Source: a virus
DNA: 25,773 nt
Direction: 5' to 3' (one strand)
IMG/VR virus record: IMGVR_UViG_3300032731_000160
Location: 1 to 25,773 of that record
The notes beneath the pieces are model-generated. The model had not been told where the DNA came from. It was given only the letters and a program-made list of their open reading frames with translations, and searched no databases. Within the stretch, counting starts at the first letter, position 1; every line of letters starts with the position of its first letter. The position numbers and the translations under genes are program-made. Positions 1 through 7,321 of this stretch are shown piece after piece.

Positions 1-1
1 G

Positions 2-541
2 GCCGGCAACCTCGACGTGGTCTGTAGGTTCTGGATTCCGGCCGAGAACGTGGCTGAGCGGGTTCGTCGAGACCGCGTTCCCTACGACGTGTGGATCCGG
101 GATGGGTGGCTCATCGCGACCCCTGGCAACGTGATCGACTACGGCTGGATCAGGAAGGAGATCGGGGAGTTCGCCGATAAGCACGACCTGCTCGAGATCG
201 GGGTCGACCGCTGGAACGCATCTCAATTGCTGGTGTGGCTCGATCAGGACGGAATCGACACGGTGGCCACGAGCATGACCATGGGAACGCTGAGCGACGC
301 TACGAAAGCTCTCGAGGGTCTGGTCCGATCAGGTAAACTGGCGCACGGAGACAACCCGATCCTGCGCTGGATGGCCGCGAACACAGCAGTCATGGAGGAT
401 TCGAACGGCAATATGAAGCCGGACAAGAAAGCGGCCACGGAGAAGATCGACGGTATCGTGGCCCTCATCCTCGCGATCGACCGATTGAACCGGCACGAGC
501 CAGACTTCATCGACGCAACCGGGATCACGGTGGTTGGATGA
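2..541 (+). CDS. terL: Phage terminase large subunit, C-terminal (nuclease) part, 5' end outside window
   Basis: The large terminase is the packaging motor: an N-terminal ATPase drives DNA into the prohead and a C-terminal RNase H-fold nuclease cuts it. Only the last 180 or so residues are here; the frame is open from base 2, so the gene begins upstream. The segment resembles TerL nuclease domains: a V-D-R-W-N-A stretch, a G-D-N-P-I-L-R-W-M-A-A-N segment, an N-G-N-x-K-P-D-K segment and, near the end, K-I-D-G-I-V-A-L, where the Asp is the usual late metal-binding acidic residue. The order terL, then portal and protease, supports the call. Its TGA overlaps the ATG of the next gene, implying translational coupling. 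The ATPase motifs cannot be checked here. Confidence 0.9.
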   Translation, partial: AGNLDVVCRFWIPAENVAERVRRDRVPYDVWIRDGWLIATPGNVIDYGWIRKEIGEFADKHDLLEIGVDRWNASQLLVWLDQDGIDTVATSMTMGTLSDATKALEGLVRSGKLAHGDNPILRWMAANTAVMEDSNGNMKPDKKAATEKIDGIVALILAIDRLNRHEPDFIDATGITVVG

Positions 542-705
542 AGCCGAATCGCCTGGATGCAATTGTCGGCCTGGGCCTGAGTGTAGTAGGCTTGGGCCTG
601 TACCTGATCCACCCGGCGGTGCTCTGCATCGTCGGCGGCGCTCTCATCGCCGGCGTCGCAATCTGGTTGCGGATGCGGCGGTTTCCCCGCACACCGCGCA
701 ACTGA
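538..705 (+). CDS. Small two-helix membrane protein, 55 aa, unknown function
   Basis: The ATG overlaps the terminase stop in an ATGA arrangement and the gene ends 11 bases before the portal start. The product begins MKPNRLDAIVGLGLSVVGLG and has two hydrophobic stretches, roughly residues 8-24 and 27-43, separated by a His-Pro turn, then a basic tail (RMRRFPRTPR). It is therefore probably a small integral membrane protein with a cytoplasmic, positively charged C-terminus. Small hydrophobic proteins between terminase and portal occur in other siphoviruses, but I do not recognise a named family. Coding is supported by the tight coupling, the coherent hydrophobic pattern and the lack of any other use for this stretch. 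Confidence 0.6.
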   Translation: MKPNRLDAIVGLGLSVVGLGLYLIHPAVLCIVGGALIAGVAIWLRMRRFPRTPRN

Positions 706-716
706 CAGGAGGCGCG

Positions 717-2711
717 ATGCCTGGCATCGTTGAGACGCTGCTAGCGGAGGTCCGGTACCACCCGTCTAACCCACCCGAAGAATGGCTGCTGCGCGCCCTC
801 GGCGTCCCGGAGGGCGTCGCCGGCGTCGACGTCAACGAAGACACCGCTCTGAAGCACTCCGCTGTATGGGCCTGCGTCCGGGTCCTATCGGAGACGATCG
901 CTTCGGTCCCCCTACAGGTTTTCACCAGGTCTGGAGACACGGTCTCACCTGATCGAGATCATCCCCTCTACCACCTGTTGCACGACGCTCCTAATCCCCA
1001 CCAAACGAGTTTCCGCTTCCGCGAGATGCTCATGGGGCATCTGGCCCTGTGGGGCAACGCCTACATCGAGATCGAGCGCGACAGGGCTGGGCGCCCGGTC
1101 GCTCTCTGGCCCCTCCTGCCGGATCGCACCGAGCCGAAACGCAAGAGCGGGACGAAGTACCTGGTCACACGTCCTGACTTCGGCCGGGAATACGTCCTCC
1201 AGCCTGGGCGCTTCATCCACATCTGCGGCCTGGGGTTCGACGGGTTGAAAGGCTACTCGCCCATCGCATATGCGCGTATGTCCCTTGGCCTCGCAATGGC
1301 GGCGGATGAATACGGCGGCCGTTTCTTCGGGAAGGGTATGCAACCCAGTGGATACCTCACGACCCAGAACCGATTCCGGAAACCGGAAGATCTCGAGGCC
1401 GTACGCGAGCAGTTCGAGGAAGTCCACGGCGGTCTCAAGAACTCCCACAGGATGCTCATCCTGCAACAAGGTCTCGAGTGGAAACCGATCTCAATCCCGC
1501 CCAACGACGCGCAGTTTCTGGAAACCCGCGGATTCGGAGTCCTCGACGTCTCGCGGTGGTATGGGGTCCCGCCGCACCTATTGGCTCATCTGAGCGATGC
1601 GACTTTTTCTAACGTGGAGCACGAGGGCACGCGGTTCGTTACGCACACGATCCGGCCCTGGGCGGTCCGGTGGGAACAGGAGCTCGCGAAGGAGCTCTTC
1701 CCAGGATCGAACAAACGGTCGTTCGCCGAGTTCTCCCTGGATGGTCTGCTCCGCGGAGATATGACTACCCGGTTTGAGGCATACAGCAAGGCCCGGATGA
1801 TGGGCGTCTATTCGGCGAACGAGGTCCGCCGCCTCGAGAACATGAACCCGCTCGCCGATGGCGGGGATATCTACATGGTCCCGGCGAACATGATGGCGGT
1901 CGAGCGCCTGTCAGATCCCCCGCCGGCACCGATTGCGCCACCGGCCGGGGACGACGACGACGACGACGACCGGTCCGCTCCGGCCTCGCCCTCAGAGATC
2001 CGCTCCATGGCCGGCCGGCGTCGCACGATCGCATCATTCGAACCCCTCATCAGACAGGCCGCGGTTCGAATAATGAACCGGGAGATCCCGGTGGTACGTC
2101 GAATGGCGCGCGCAAATCTCCGCACGGCCTCGGTCTTCGAAGGTGAGGTCGGGGCCTGGTACCAGGGGCATCGGGATTACGTGCAGCGGCAGATGGAACC
2201 GGTGCTGCAGGCCATGGCCTCTGAGATCGTCCCGCAGGCCATCGACGAGGCCAACCGTGGCGGGGAATACGAACCGGCTCCGTTCGTTCGAAGCTACGCC
2301 GCGACCTTTGCGGAGCGCCACGCGACCCGCGCTCAGAATCAGCTGTCGAACCTGCTCACACGGACGGAACCGGACGAGCAGTTGGTGGCGATTGAAGAAC
2401 GGCTCACCGAATGGGAAGAACGCAGTCCGGATAAAATCTCGGCAGAGGAATCGGTCAAGGCCGGTTCAGCGATCGCCAGGGCCGCATGGATGGCGGTTGG
2501 GGTCCTCATCCTCGTATGGAGGGCCAACAGCAACGCCTGCCCGATCTGTATGCGGATGAACGGGAAGACGGTCAGTATCCACTCGTCCTTCCTGGTCGCC
2601 GGTGACGAGATCGACCCCAACGTCGCAGGCATGGCCAAGATGATCATCAAGAGGTCGTTCGGGCATCCTCCGCTTCACGGCGAATGCGAGTGCGGGATCA
2701 GCCCCGGATAG
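717..2711 (+). CDS. HK97-type portal protein with C-terminal MuF-like domain (fusion), 664 aa
   Basis: The portal forms the ring at one capsid vertex through which DNA passes. I chose the ATG at 717 because AGGAGG lies 7 bases ahead; the open frame runs further upstream but over the previous gene. Residues about 35-400 look like the HK97 portal family (for example the HSAVWACVRVLSETIA segment and a GNAYIEIERD segment). Residues 412-418 are seven consecutive Asp in a Pro/Ala-rich linker. The rest is helical and ends in a MuF-like minor head motif: C608-x2-C611 followed by an H-P-P-L-H-G-E-C-E-C segment at 650-659, a probable metal site. HK97 portals are near 400 residues, so this is a portal joined to the head morphogenesis protein that many phages encode separately downstream; no separate MuF gene is seen here. 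Confidence 0.93.
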   Translation: MPGIVETLLAEVRYHPSNPPEEWLLRALGVPEGVAGVDVNEDTALKHSAVWACVRVLSETIASVPLQVFTRSGDTVSPDRDHPLYHLLHDAPNPHQTSFRFREMLMGHLALWGNAYIEIERDRAGRPVALWPLLPDRTEPKRKSGTKYLVTRPDFGREYVLQPGRFIHICGLGFDGLKGYSPIAYARMSLGLAMAADEYGGRFFGKGMQPSGYLTTQNRFRKPEDLEAVREQFEEVHGGLKNSHRMLILQQGLEWKPISIPPNDAQFLETRGFGVLDVSRWYGVPPHLLAHLSDATFSNVEHEGTRFVTHTIRPWAVRWEQELAKELFPGSNKRSFAEFSLDGLLRGDMTTRFEAYSKARMMGVYSANEVRRLENMNPLADGGDIYMVPANMMAVERLSDPPPAPIAPPAGDDDDDDDRSAPASPSEIRSMAGRRRTIASFEPLIRQAAVRIMNREIPVVRRMARANLRTASVFEGEVGAWYQGHRDYVQRQMEPVLQAMASEIVPQAIDEANRGGEYEPAPFVRSYAATFAERHATRAQNQLSNLLTRTEPDEQLVAIEERLTEWEERSPDKISAEESVKAGSAIARAAWMAVGVLILVWRANSNACPICMRMNGKTVSIHSSFLVAGDEIDPNVAGMAKMIIKRSFGHPPLHGECECGISPG

Positions 2712-2721
2712 GAGGCGCCTG

Positions 2722-2964
2722 ATGCTGATCCAGAATCCACGCGACCCCAACAACGAGGGACTACTGGCCGATTTGGCCGGGCACTCGTTCTATTGCGATG
2801 GGACCTGTGCAAACTGTGAGGACCCAAAATGTCAAGGCTGTTTTGGCCGCGAACTGACCCGTGGGGCACCATGGCATTGGCGGTGGTTCGCGGTCGGCGT
2901 ATTCGGCTTTGGCCTTGTGATCGTGTGGGCCTATTGGCTAGGTCGTATACTGGCCCAAGGATGA
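2722..2964 (+). CDS. Small Cys-rich protein with one C-terminal membrane helix, 80 aa
   Basis: The gene starts 10 bases after the portal stop with GGAGG just ahead of the ATG. The N-terminal half has five Cys in the pattern C-x3-C-x2-C-x4-C-x2-C at about residues 25-40, a likely metal-binding knuckle. Residues about 55-75 are strongly hydrophobic and aromatic (start WFAVGVFGFG), so a single transmembrane helix is likely. I do not recognise the family. Its place between portal and prohead protease is where phages often carry small accessory genes. Function unknown. Confidence 0.6.
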   Translation: MLIQNPRDPNNEGLLADLAGHSFYCDGTCANCEDPKCQGCFGRELTRGAPWHWRWFAVGVFGFGLVIVWAYWLGRILAQG

Positions 2965-2980
2965 AGGTGGCGCGGCGAGC

Positions 2981-3274
2981 ATGTCAAGTTGGGAAGATTA
3001 CGACGGTCCATTGGACCCGATTACTGGGCGCCCGCCCCGGCGCATGCGCCCAGGGTGGACCGGCCCGCGACCGCTGACTCCAAGGCCCTTCACAGACCCA
3101 CGTACTATGGAACTCATCGGCCCGCCACGAATCAAACCAGATACCTTGCCGCGGCCGGAGCCGATACGCCGGGACGCCCCCCAGAACCCCTCAATCTTCA
3201 TATCGCGAGGCGTTCTTGGACTGCCCGATATCTTCGGTTGGGTACGACGCCTATGGTCCGCTATCAAAACCTGA
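2981..3274 (+). CDS. Hypothetical Pro/Arg-rich protein, 97 aa
   Basis: It starts 16 bases after the previous stop; AAGGTGG lies about 10 bases upstream of the ATG. The product begins MSSWEDYDGPLDPITGRPPR, is very rich in Pro and Arg in its first 70 residues, and ends in a more hydrophobic amphipathic stretch (GLPDIFGWVRRLWSAIK). Such composition suggests a largely disordered protein with a C-terminal helix. A second frame (2989-3291) is also open here, but the 2981 frame gives the more coherent product and a better spaced start. Not assigned to a family; it may be a minor head component or an assembly helper. Confidence 0.5.
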   Translation: MSSWEDYDGPLDPITGRPPRRMRPGWTGPRPLTPRPFTDPRTMELIGPPRIKPDTLPRPEPIRRDAPQNPSIFISRGVLGLPDIFGWVRRLWSAIKT

Positions 3275-3306
3275 GATTCGTGTGGTCGTAAGGAGAGAAT
3301 GAGGTT

Positions 3307-3918
3307 ATGGAAGAGAACCTGGAACGTCGAGCTCTCAGTCTTGGAATCGAACTTCGGGCAGAGGAAGACGGCCGCACACTGGTCGGCACCGCGGTTCCCT
3401 GGGGCCAACTCTCCTTGCCGATCGGCTTCGGATTCCGCGAGATGTTCCGCCGCGGGACGTTCCGTGAAAGTCTCGCTGAAGACGATCCCGTTGCGCTCTG
3501 GAGCCACGATCCCGGGGAACTGCTCGGCCGGGCATCAGCCGGCACGATGCGTGTCCACGAGGGGGTTTCGGGCCTTCGCTACGAGATCGACCTGCCGAAG
3601 ACAGGCCGTGGCAACGACGTCCTCACCCTGGTCGAGCGTGGGGATCTCACCGGCGTGAGCATCTCTTTCTTGGCGTCGGACGACGCCTGGGAAACGAAGG
3701 AAGATGAGGAAATCCGCACGGTCAAGAAGGCCAGGTTGCGGGAGATCTCCCTGGTCACGTTCCCGGCCTATCCGCAGACGGATGTGGCGAAGCGGTCCTA
3801 CGATTCCTGGCGCTCCGAGATCCAGTCCTTCGTCGACGCCGGGAAACAGGCGGAATTGGATCACGAGACCCGGCACCGGGAATTGGAAATGGCCGAGGCG
3901 GATGGTGTGCTAGACTAG
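3307..3918 (+). CDS. HK97 family prohead protease (peptidase S78), 203 aa
   Basis: This serine protease is packaged in the prohead, where it cleaves the scaffold-like delta domain of the capsid protein and then itself before DNA packaging. Family signatures are visible: V-G-T-A-V-P-W near residues 26-32, a W-S-H-D motif with the likely catalytic His67, a D-L-T-G-V-S-I-S-F stretch with the likely nucleophile Ser118, and a R-E-I-S-L-V segment with conserved Glu146. Length fits the family. AAGGAG at 3290 precedes the ATG with about 11 bases of spacing; no better in-frame start is seen. The last 40 residues are charged and probably helical. It lies directly upstream of the capsid gene, as expected, but is separated from it by a structured untranslated leader. 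Confidence 0.93.
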   Translation: MEENLERRALSLGIELRAEEDGRTLVGTAVPWGQLSLPIGFGFREMFRRGTFRESLAEDDPVALWSHDPGELLGRASAGTMRVHEGVSGLRYEIDLPKTGRGNDVLTLVERGDLTGVSISFLASDDAWETKEDEEIRTVKKARLREISLVTFPAYPQTDVAKRSYDSWRSEIQSFVDAGKQAELDHETRHRELEMAEADGVLD

Positions 3919-3944
3919 CGTCCACAACAGAAACGGCGGAACGG

Positions 3945-4073
3945 CGTGTCCAGCGGGACAGGGCCATTGGCCTGAGCGCCGAAACGTGACGTAGCAGACT
4001 CGTTCCATTGGGGCGCTGAGCTACCGGACTCGCGAAAGCGGGGATGGGGTTCGGCGCCTTTTTTGTTGGCGCA
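3945..4073 (+). promoter_or_regulatory. Structured mRNA leader / attenuator-like element before the capsid gene
   Basis: The 167-base gap between protease and capsid genes is dense with potential stems. In order: TGTCC/GGACA at 3947-3960 (4-base loop), GGCC-ATT-GGCC at 3962-3972, an outer 8-bp stem GCGCCGAA (3976-3983) with TTCGGCGC (4050-4057) enclosing GTAGC (3991-3995)/GCTAC (4020-4024) and a GAAA-tetraloop hairpin CTCGC/GCGGG (4029-4042). The outer stem is followed almost at once by six T (4059-4064), like an intrinsic terminator. A rival stem GCGCC (4054-4058)/GGCGC (4068-4072) uses the same bases and would break the outer stem. I infer a terminator/antiterminator or a leader that stabilises or separates the capsid message. 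The pairings are seen directly; the function is inference. Confidence 0.55.
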
Positions 4074-4085
4074 AGGGAGAGCGAG

Positions 4086-5363
4086 ATGGATATCCGACAG
4101 TTGCTCGAAGACCGCAGCCGTGCAATAACCCGCGCCCGGGAGATCCACGACGCCGCGTCCTCGGACGGCAACCGCGCGCTCACCGCGGAGGAACAGACGA
4201 ACTATGCGGCTGCGATGGCCGAGCGCCAGCAGCTGACCGATCAGATCAACCGCCAACAGGAGTTGGACACGCTCGAGGCGGAAGAGCGCACCAGCGCCGG
4301 CCGCGTCCCCGACCCTGAGACGCCCGAGACCCGCACCCCCGAGACAACGGATGAGACGGAAGTCCGGCGTCTGGCGGACGTCGACCGTCGCTTCGACCAG
4401 TTCCTGCGATCGGGCAGGGAAGGTTCGCAGGCCGAGTACCGCGGTGGCGTCCACGGCGAGTACGTCGGCGGCGAGCTCCGCGCACTCCAGGCCGATATCG
4501 ACACCGCCGGCGGCTTCACGGTGGTCCCGCAGCAGTTCATCGCCCAGCTGATCGCGGATATCGACAACGAGGTTTTCATCCGTGGCATGTCCACGGTGCG
4601 GACCCTCACCCGGGCGGAATCGCTCGGAGTCCCGACCCGCGAGACGGATATCGAAGACCCGACGTGGACCTCAGAAATCGGCTCGGCCGACGAGGACACG
4701 GCGCTCGCTTACGGCAAGCGGGAACTCGAGCCGCATCCCCTGGCGAAACTGATCAAGATCAGCAACACCCTGCTCCGGAAGTCGGCCATCAGCATGACGG
4801 ACGAGGTCCGCACCCGCATGGCCTACAAGTTCGGGACGACGCTCGAGAACGTCTACCTGAACGGAACCGGTGTGGAACAGCCGCTCGGCGTGTTCACGGC
4901 CTCGTCCGATGGGATCTCGACCGGCCGGGACGTCTCCACCGGCAACGAGGAGACGTACCCGACATTCGACGGCCTGAAGACCGCCAAGTACACCCTGCGG
5001 CGGGCCTACCGCCGGCGGGCGACCTGGATCTTCCACCGGGACGGGGTGTCGAAGCTGGCCATCCTGAAGGACGGCGAGGGCCGGTACATCTGGCAGGACT
5101 CGGTGGTTCTGAACGAGCCCGACCGCCTGCTGGCGCTGCCGGTCCGGGACTCCGAGTACGCACCGAACACATTCACGACCGGCCTGTACGTCGGCATCCT
5201 GGGGGACTTCTCGTTCTACTGGATCGTGGACGCCTTGAGTCTGCAGATCCAGCGGCTCGTGGAGCTATACGCCCGGACCAACCAGACCGGGTTCATTGGC
5301 CGGCAGGAGACGGACGGCATGCCGGTGCAGGAGAACGCTTTCGTCCGGGTGACGCTGGCGTAG
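4086..5363 (+). CDS. HK97-fold major capsid protein with N-terminal delta domain, 425 aa
   Basis: This is the main shell subunit. Residues 1-65 are charged, Glu/Arg-rich and probably coiled coil, matching the removable delta (scaffold) domain. A Pro/Glu/Thr-rich linker at about 70-92 leads to the mature part; cleavage is expected somewhere between residues 95 and 135. The mature domain has the usual capsid landmarks: D-T-A-G-G-F-T-V-V-P at about 139-148, a K-I-S-N-T-L-L-R-K-S segment, a Y-L-N-G-T-G segment followed by Q-P-L-G-V, and a P-V-x-D-S-E-Y-A-P segment. I chose the ATG at 4086 because AAGGGAGAG sits 6-8 bases ahead and the upstream in-frame extension covers the structured leader. Protease before capsid confirms the assignment. 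Confidence 0.95.
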   Translation: MDIRQLLEDRSRAITRAREIHDAASSDGNRALTAEEQTNYAAAMAERQQLTDQINRQQELDTLEAEERTSAGRVPDPETPETRTPETTDETEVRRLADVDRRFDQFLRSGREGSQAEYRGGVHGEYVGGELRALQADIDTAGGFTVVPQQFIAQLIADIDNEVFIRGMSTVRTLTRAESLGVPTRETDIEDPTWTSEIGSADEDTALAYGKRELEPHPLAKLIKISNTLLRKSAISMTDEVRTRMAYKFGTTLENVYLNGTGVEQPLGVFTASSDGISTGRDVSTGNEETYPTFDGLKTAKYTLRRAYRRRATWIFHRDGVSKLAILKDGEGRYIWQDSVVLNEPDRLLALPVRDSEYAPNTFTTGLYVGILGDFSFYWIVDALSLQIQRLVELYARTNQTGFIGRQETDGMPVQENAFVRVTLA

Positions 5364-5385
5364 CGACGTCGGTTCACTGGACTGG

Positions 5386-5402
5386 CCCGGCCATGCGCCG
5401 GG
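5386..5402 (+). promoter_or_regulatory. Hairpin just after the capsid gene
   Basis: CCCGGC and GCCGGG form a perfect 6-bp stem around a CATGC loop, ending shortly before the GTAGGAG Shine-Dalgarno of the next gene. No T-run follows, so it is more likely an mRNA stability or translation element than a terminator. Confidence 0.45.
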
Positions 5403-5419
5403 GGTAGGAGACCAAGCGA

Positions 5420-5863
5420 ATGAAGCAGCTGAGCAACGGGGTCAAGACGACCATCGCTATCACGCCGACCGAAGGGGTCGCGGCGGCAACGGATCTCGAG
5501 GGCGCAGTCCTCGATATGGCCAACTTCAACGGGGTGCGGATAAGCGTCCTCTTCGGCACGATCACCGCGGGCGCGGTGACGACGATCAAGGCTCAGCAGG
5601 GCGACGAGTCGGATGGCTCGGATATGGCCGACCTCGAGGGCACCAGTCAGACAGTCGCCGTGACCGACGACGACGAGATGTTCCAGATCGACGTCACCCA
5701 CCCCCAGAAGCGGTACGTCCAGCTGTACATCGACCGAGCCACGCAGAACGCGGTGGTCGGCGGCGCCTGGTACGACCAGTACCGCGGCCGGACGCAACCC
5801 GTCTCGCAGGGCACCGGCGTCACCGTCGAGGTCTTCGACGCACCGGACGAAGGCACCGCGTAG
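5420..5863 (+). CDS. Probable capsid decoration / head-associated protein, 147 aa
   Basis: The gene follows the major capsid gene with GTAGGAG about 10 bases ahead of the ATG. The product begins MKQLSNGVKTTIAITPTEGV and alternates short hydrophobic and Thr/Gly-rich segments typical of an all-beta protein: a D-M-A-N-F-N-G-V-R-I-S-V-L-F-G strand pair, an A-G-A-V-T-T-I-K-A-Q-Q-G segment, and a K-R-Y-V-Q-L-Y-I-D-R segment. Proteins of this size and style directly after capsid genes are common in siphoviruses and are usually thought to be decoration or head-stabilising proteins. That role is inferred from position and composition, not from a motif. A minor structural protein is the main alternative. 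Confidence 0.75.
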   Translation: MKQLSNGVKTTIAITPTEGVAAATDLEGAVLDMANFNGVRISVLFGTITAGAVTTIKAQQGDESDGSDMADLEGTSQTVAVTDDDEMFQIDVTHPQKRYVQLYIDRATQNAVVGGAWYDQYRGRTQPVSQGTGVTVEVFDAPDEGTA

Positions 5864-5873
5864 CAACCGAAGA

Positions 5874-5930
5874 GAGATCGGGGTTCTCCCGTCTCGAATG
5901 AGTAGGCAGGCCAGGGCGACCGACCTGGCC
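5874..5930 (+). promoter_or_regulatory. Two consecutive hairpins between the decoration and beta-helix genes
   Basis: First hairpin: GAGA-(bulged T)-CGGG with CCCG-TCTC around a 5-base loop (5874-5895). Second: GGCCAGG with CCTGGCC around an 8-base loop (5909-5930), a perfect 7-bp stem. Neither has a T-tract. They fill the 92-base gap and end before the GAGGGG Shine-Dalgarno of the next gene. They probably shape mRNA processing or expression level; this is inference. Confidence 0.45.
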
Positions 5931-5955
5931 CGCTGCAACCAACGAGGGGAACGAT

Positions 5956-6894
5956 ATGACGTATCTTCCGAAGGTCTACAAGGACAAAGGTGGGGACCGC
6001 ATAGTCCTCGCCTCGGGCGGATCAATCGTCTCCACCGGCGGGACCATTGCGCCGATGGGCGTATTCGGGACCGTCTTCTACGTCGACGCCGACCACGGCG
6101 ACGACGACGACGACGGGCTCAGCCCCGGGACAGCGAAGCTCACCATCGCCGCCGGCTACGCGCTGTGTACGGACGGCGATGATGACGTCCTCATCCTGAG
6201 AGGTTCTTTCTACGGCGAGACGCTGACGATCGCCAAGTCGAAACTACACGTTTTCGGCCTCCAGTCGAGCGGCTGGGACCGCAGTTACCTGACCCGCCTT
6301 CACAGCGGGGACGACGCCACGGACGGAACGATTCTGGTCCAAGCGAGGGACGTCGAACTCGCCGGGATGATCGTCCTCGGCAACCGCGATGTCGGGAAGC
6401 ACCTGCCTGCGGTCGTCCTCGACGGCGACAACAGTGGCAGCCGGTCCTACGTCCACGATCTTTTCGTGACGAACCTCACGCCATCGGCCACGAAGTACAA
6501 CATCGGGATCGAGATCAGGTCGGGCGACCGTCACACCATCGAGGACTGCGTGATCGAGTCGTGCCTGACTGGCATCGAGGTCGACTCTGCGGTGCAGACC
6601 ACCTACGAAATCCTGATGCGGCGCATCACCACCTACGCCTGCGACAAGGGCATCCACGTCAAGAACCTCCAGACCAGCACCGGCCAGTTCGGGGCGATCA
6701 TCAAGGACTGCTTGCTCTGCGGCGATGGCGCAACCGCAGAAACAGCCGGGATCGACGTGGACGCGTCGGCTCCGATGGTCACTATCGCCGGGTGCAAGAT
6801 CTCCGGCTACACGACCCCGATCGTCAACGGCGCATCCGCTGAACTGATCAACAACTACGAGCCGACCATTGGCGGGACGCTGATCAACGTCTAG
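5956..6894 (+). CDS. Right-handed parallel beta-helix (pectate-lyase-like) virion protein, 312 aa
   Basis: Residues about 40-70 carry the entry signature of pectate-lyase-like folds: V-F-Y-V-D-A-D-H-G-D-D followed by D-G-L-S-P-G-T-A-K-L-T-I. A series of roughly 20-25 residue coils with V/I-x-I/V and N/D-turn character follows up to residue 300, for example I-E-D-C-V-I-E-S-C, I-I-K-D-C-L-L-C-G and V-T-I-A-G-C-K-I-S. The start has GAGGGGAACG ahead of the ATG. Such folds in phages are usually tail spikes, but this gene sits between the decoration protein and head-tail connectors. It may be a head-bound spike or fibre that binds surfaces, or a decoration protein. No catalytic residues could be assigned, so I claim no enzymatic activity. 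Confidence 0.85.
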   Translation: MTYLPKVYKDKGGDRIVLASGGSIVSTGGTIAPMGVFGTVFYVDADHGDDDDDGLSPGTAKLTIAAGYALCTDGDDDVLILRGSFYGETLTIAKSKLHVFGLQSSGWDRSYLTRLHSGDDATDGTILVQARDVELAGMIVLGNRDVGKHLPAVVLDGDNSGSRSYVHDLFVTNLTPSATKYNIGIEIRSGDRHTIEDCVIESCLTGIEVDSAVQTTYEILMRRITTYACDKGIHVKNLQTSTGQFGAIIKDCLLCGDGATAETAGIDVDASAPMVTIAGCKISGYTTPIVNGASAELINNYEPTIGGTLINV

Positions 6895-6928
6895 GTCATA
6901 AGCGATCCAGAAGGCGCAGGGGAACCGC

Positions 6929-7318
6929 ATGAAGACGGTCAGGATGATCAATCAGCACGTCTACCAAGGGCCGCGAGGCCGCGCCATGACAGGGGAGACC
7001 ATCGAGGTCTCGGACTCGGAGGCGGCGGGTCTGATCAAAGGTGGATACGCGGAGGTTGTCGGTGCCCAACCGGACGAAGAAGAGGGCGAAGAGAGAAAGT
7101 CGGCGGGCAAAGCGGACGACGAGCCCGAACAGATCCCGCCCGAGGACGACGGCGAGGACGATGGCGCCCCCGAGACCACCAGTGACGGAGTAGACCCCGA
7201 GACCACCAGTGAGCCTGGCGCCCGGCCCCGTCGCCGACGGGATCCCGGCCACCGCGAACACACCCGGCGCCCCGAACCCAAACTGGCTAGCGGGGACCCA
7301 CCCAAGACCGAGGACTAG
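6929..7318 (+). CDS. Small head-region protein with long acidic disordered tail, 129 aa
   Basis: The first 45 residues form a compact domain (begins MKTVRMINQHVYQGPRGRAM, then a G-E-T-I-E-V-S-D-S-E-A-A-G-L-I-K-G-G-Y-A-E-V-V segment), a pattern common in small phage proteins near the head-tail connectors. The rest is low complexity: Asp/Glu-rich at about 48-75, an imperfect duplicated P-E-T-T-S segment at about 80-93, then Arg/Pro-rich. AGGGGAACCGC precedes the ATG. The next gene begins only three bases after its stop. Role unknown; probably a minor virion component or an assembly adaptor. Confidence 0.7.
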   Translation: MKTVRMINQHVYQGPRGRAMTGETIEVSDSEAAGLIKGGYAEVVGAQPDEEEGEERKSAGKADDEPEQIPPEDDGEDDGAPETTSDGVDPETTSEPGARPRRRRDPGHREHTRRPEPKLASGDPPKTED

Positions 7319-7321
7319 CAC

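Noticed and set aside
534-716. Upstream extension of the portal frame
   Set aside because: The frame is open but overlaps the small membrane protein gene, is Arg-rich with no coherent pattern, and the ATG at 717 has a clear AGGAGG.
3973-4000. Possible hammerhead ribozyme core (CTGA ... GAAAC)
   Set aside because: The CTGA-GCGCC-GAAAC stretch lacks the CUGANGA heptamer and a stem II, so the conserved core is not met.
3980-4058. Possible tRNA on the reverse strand (GGTAGCTCAG-like bases)
   Set aside because: No T-arm with TTCGAATC-type loop, no cloverleaf spacing and no acceptor pairing.
4664-5407. 247-residue open frame inside the capsid gene
   Set aside because: Arg/Gly/Pro-rich shadow frame of a high-GC gene, wholly covered by the well-supported capsid protein.
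5898-6182. Arg-rich 94-residue frame before the beta-helix gene
   Set aside because: Runs through the hairpin region and the beta-helix gene; composition is typical of a shadow frame.
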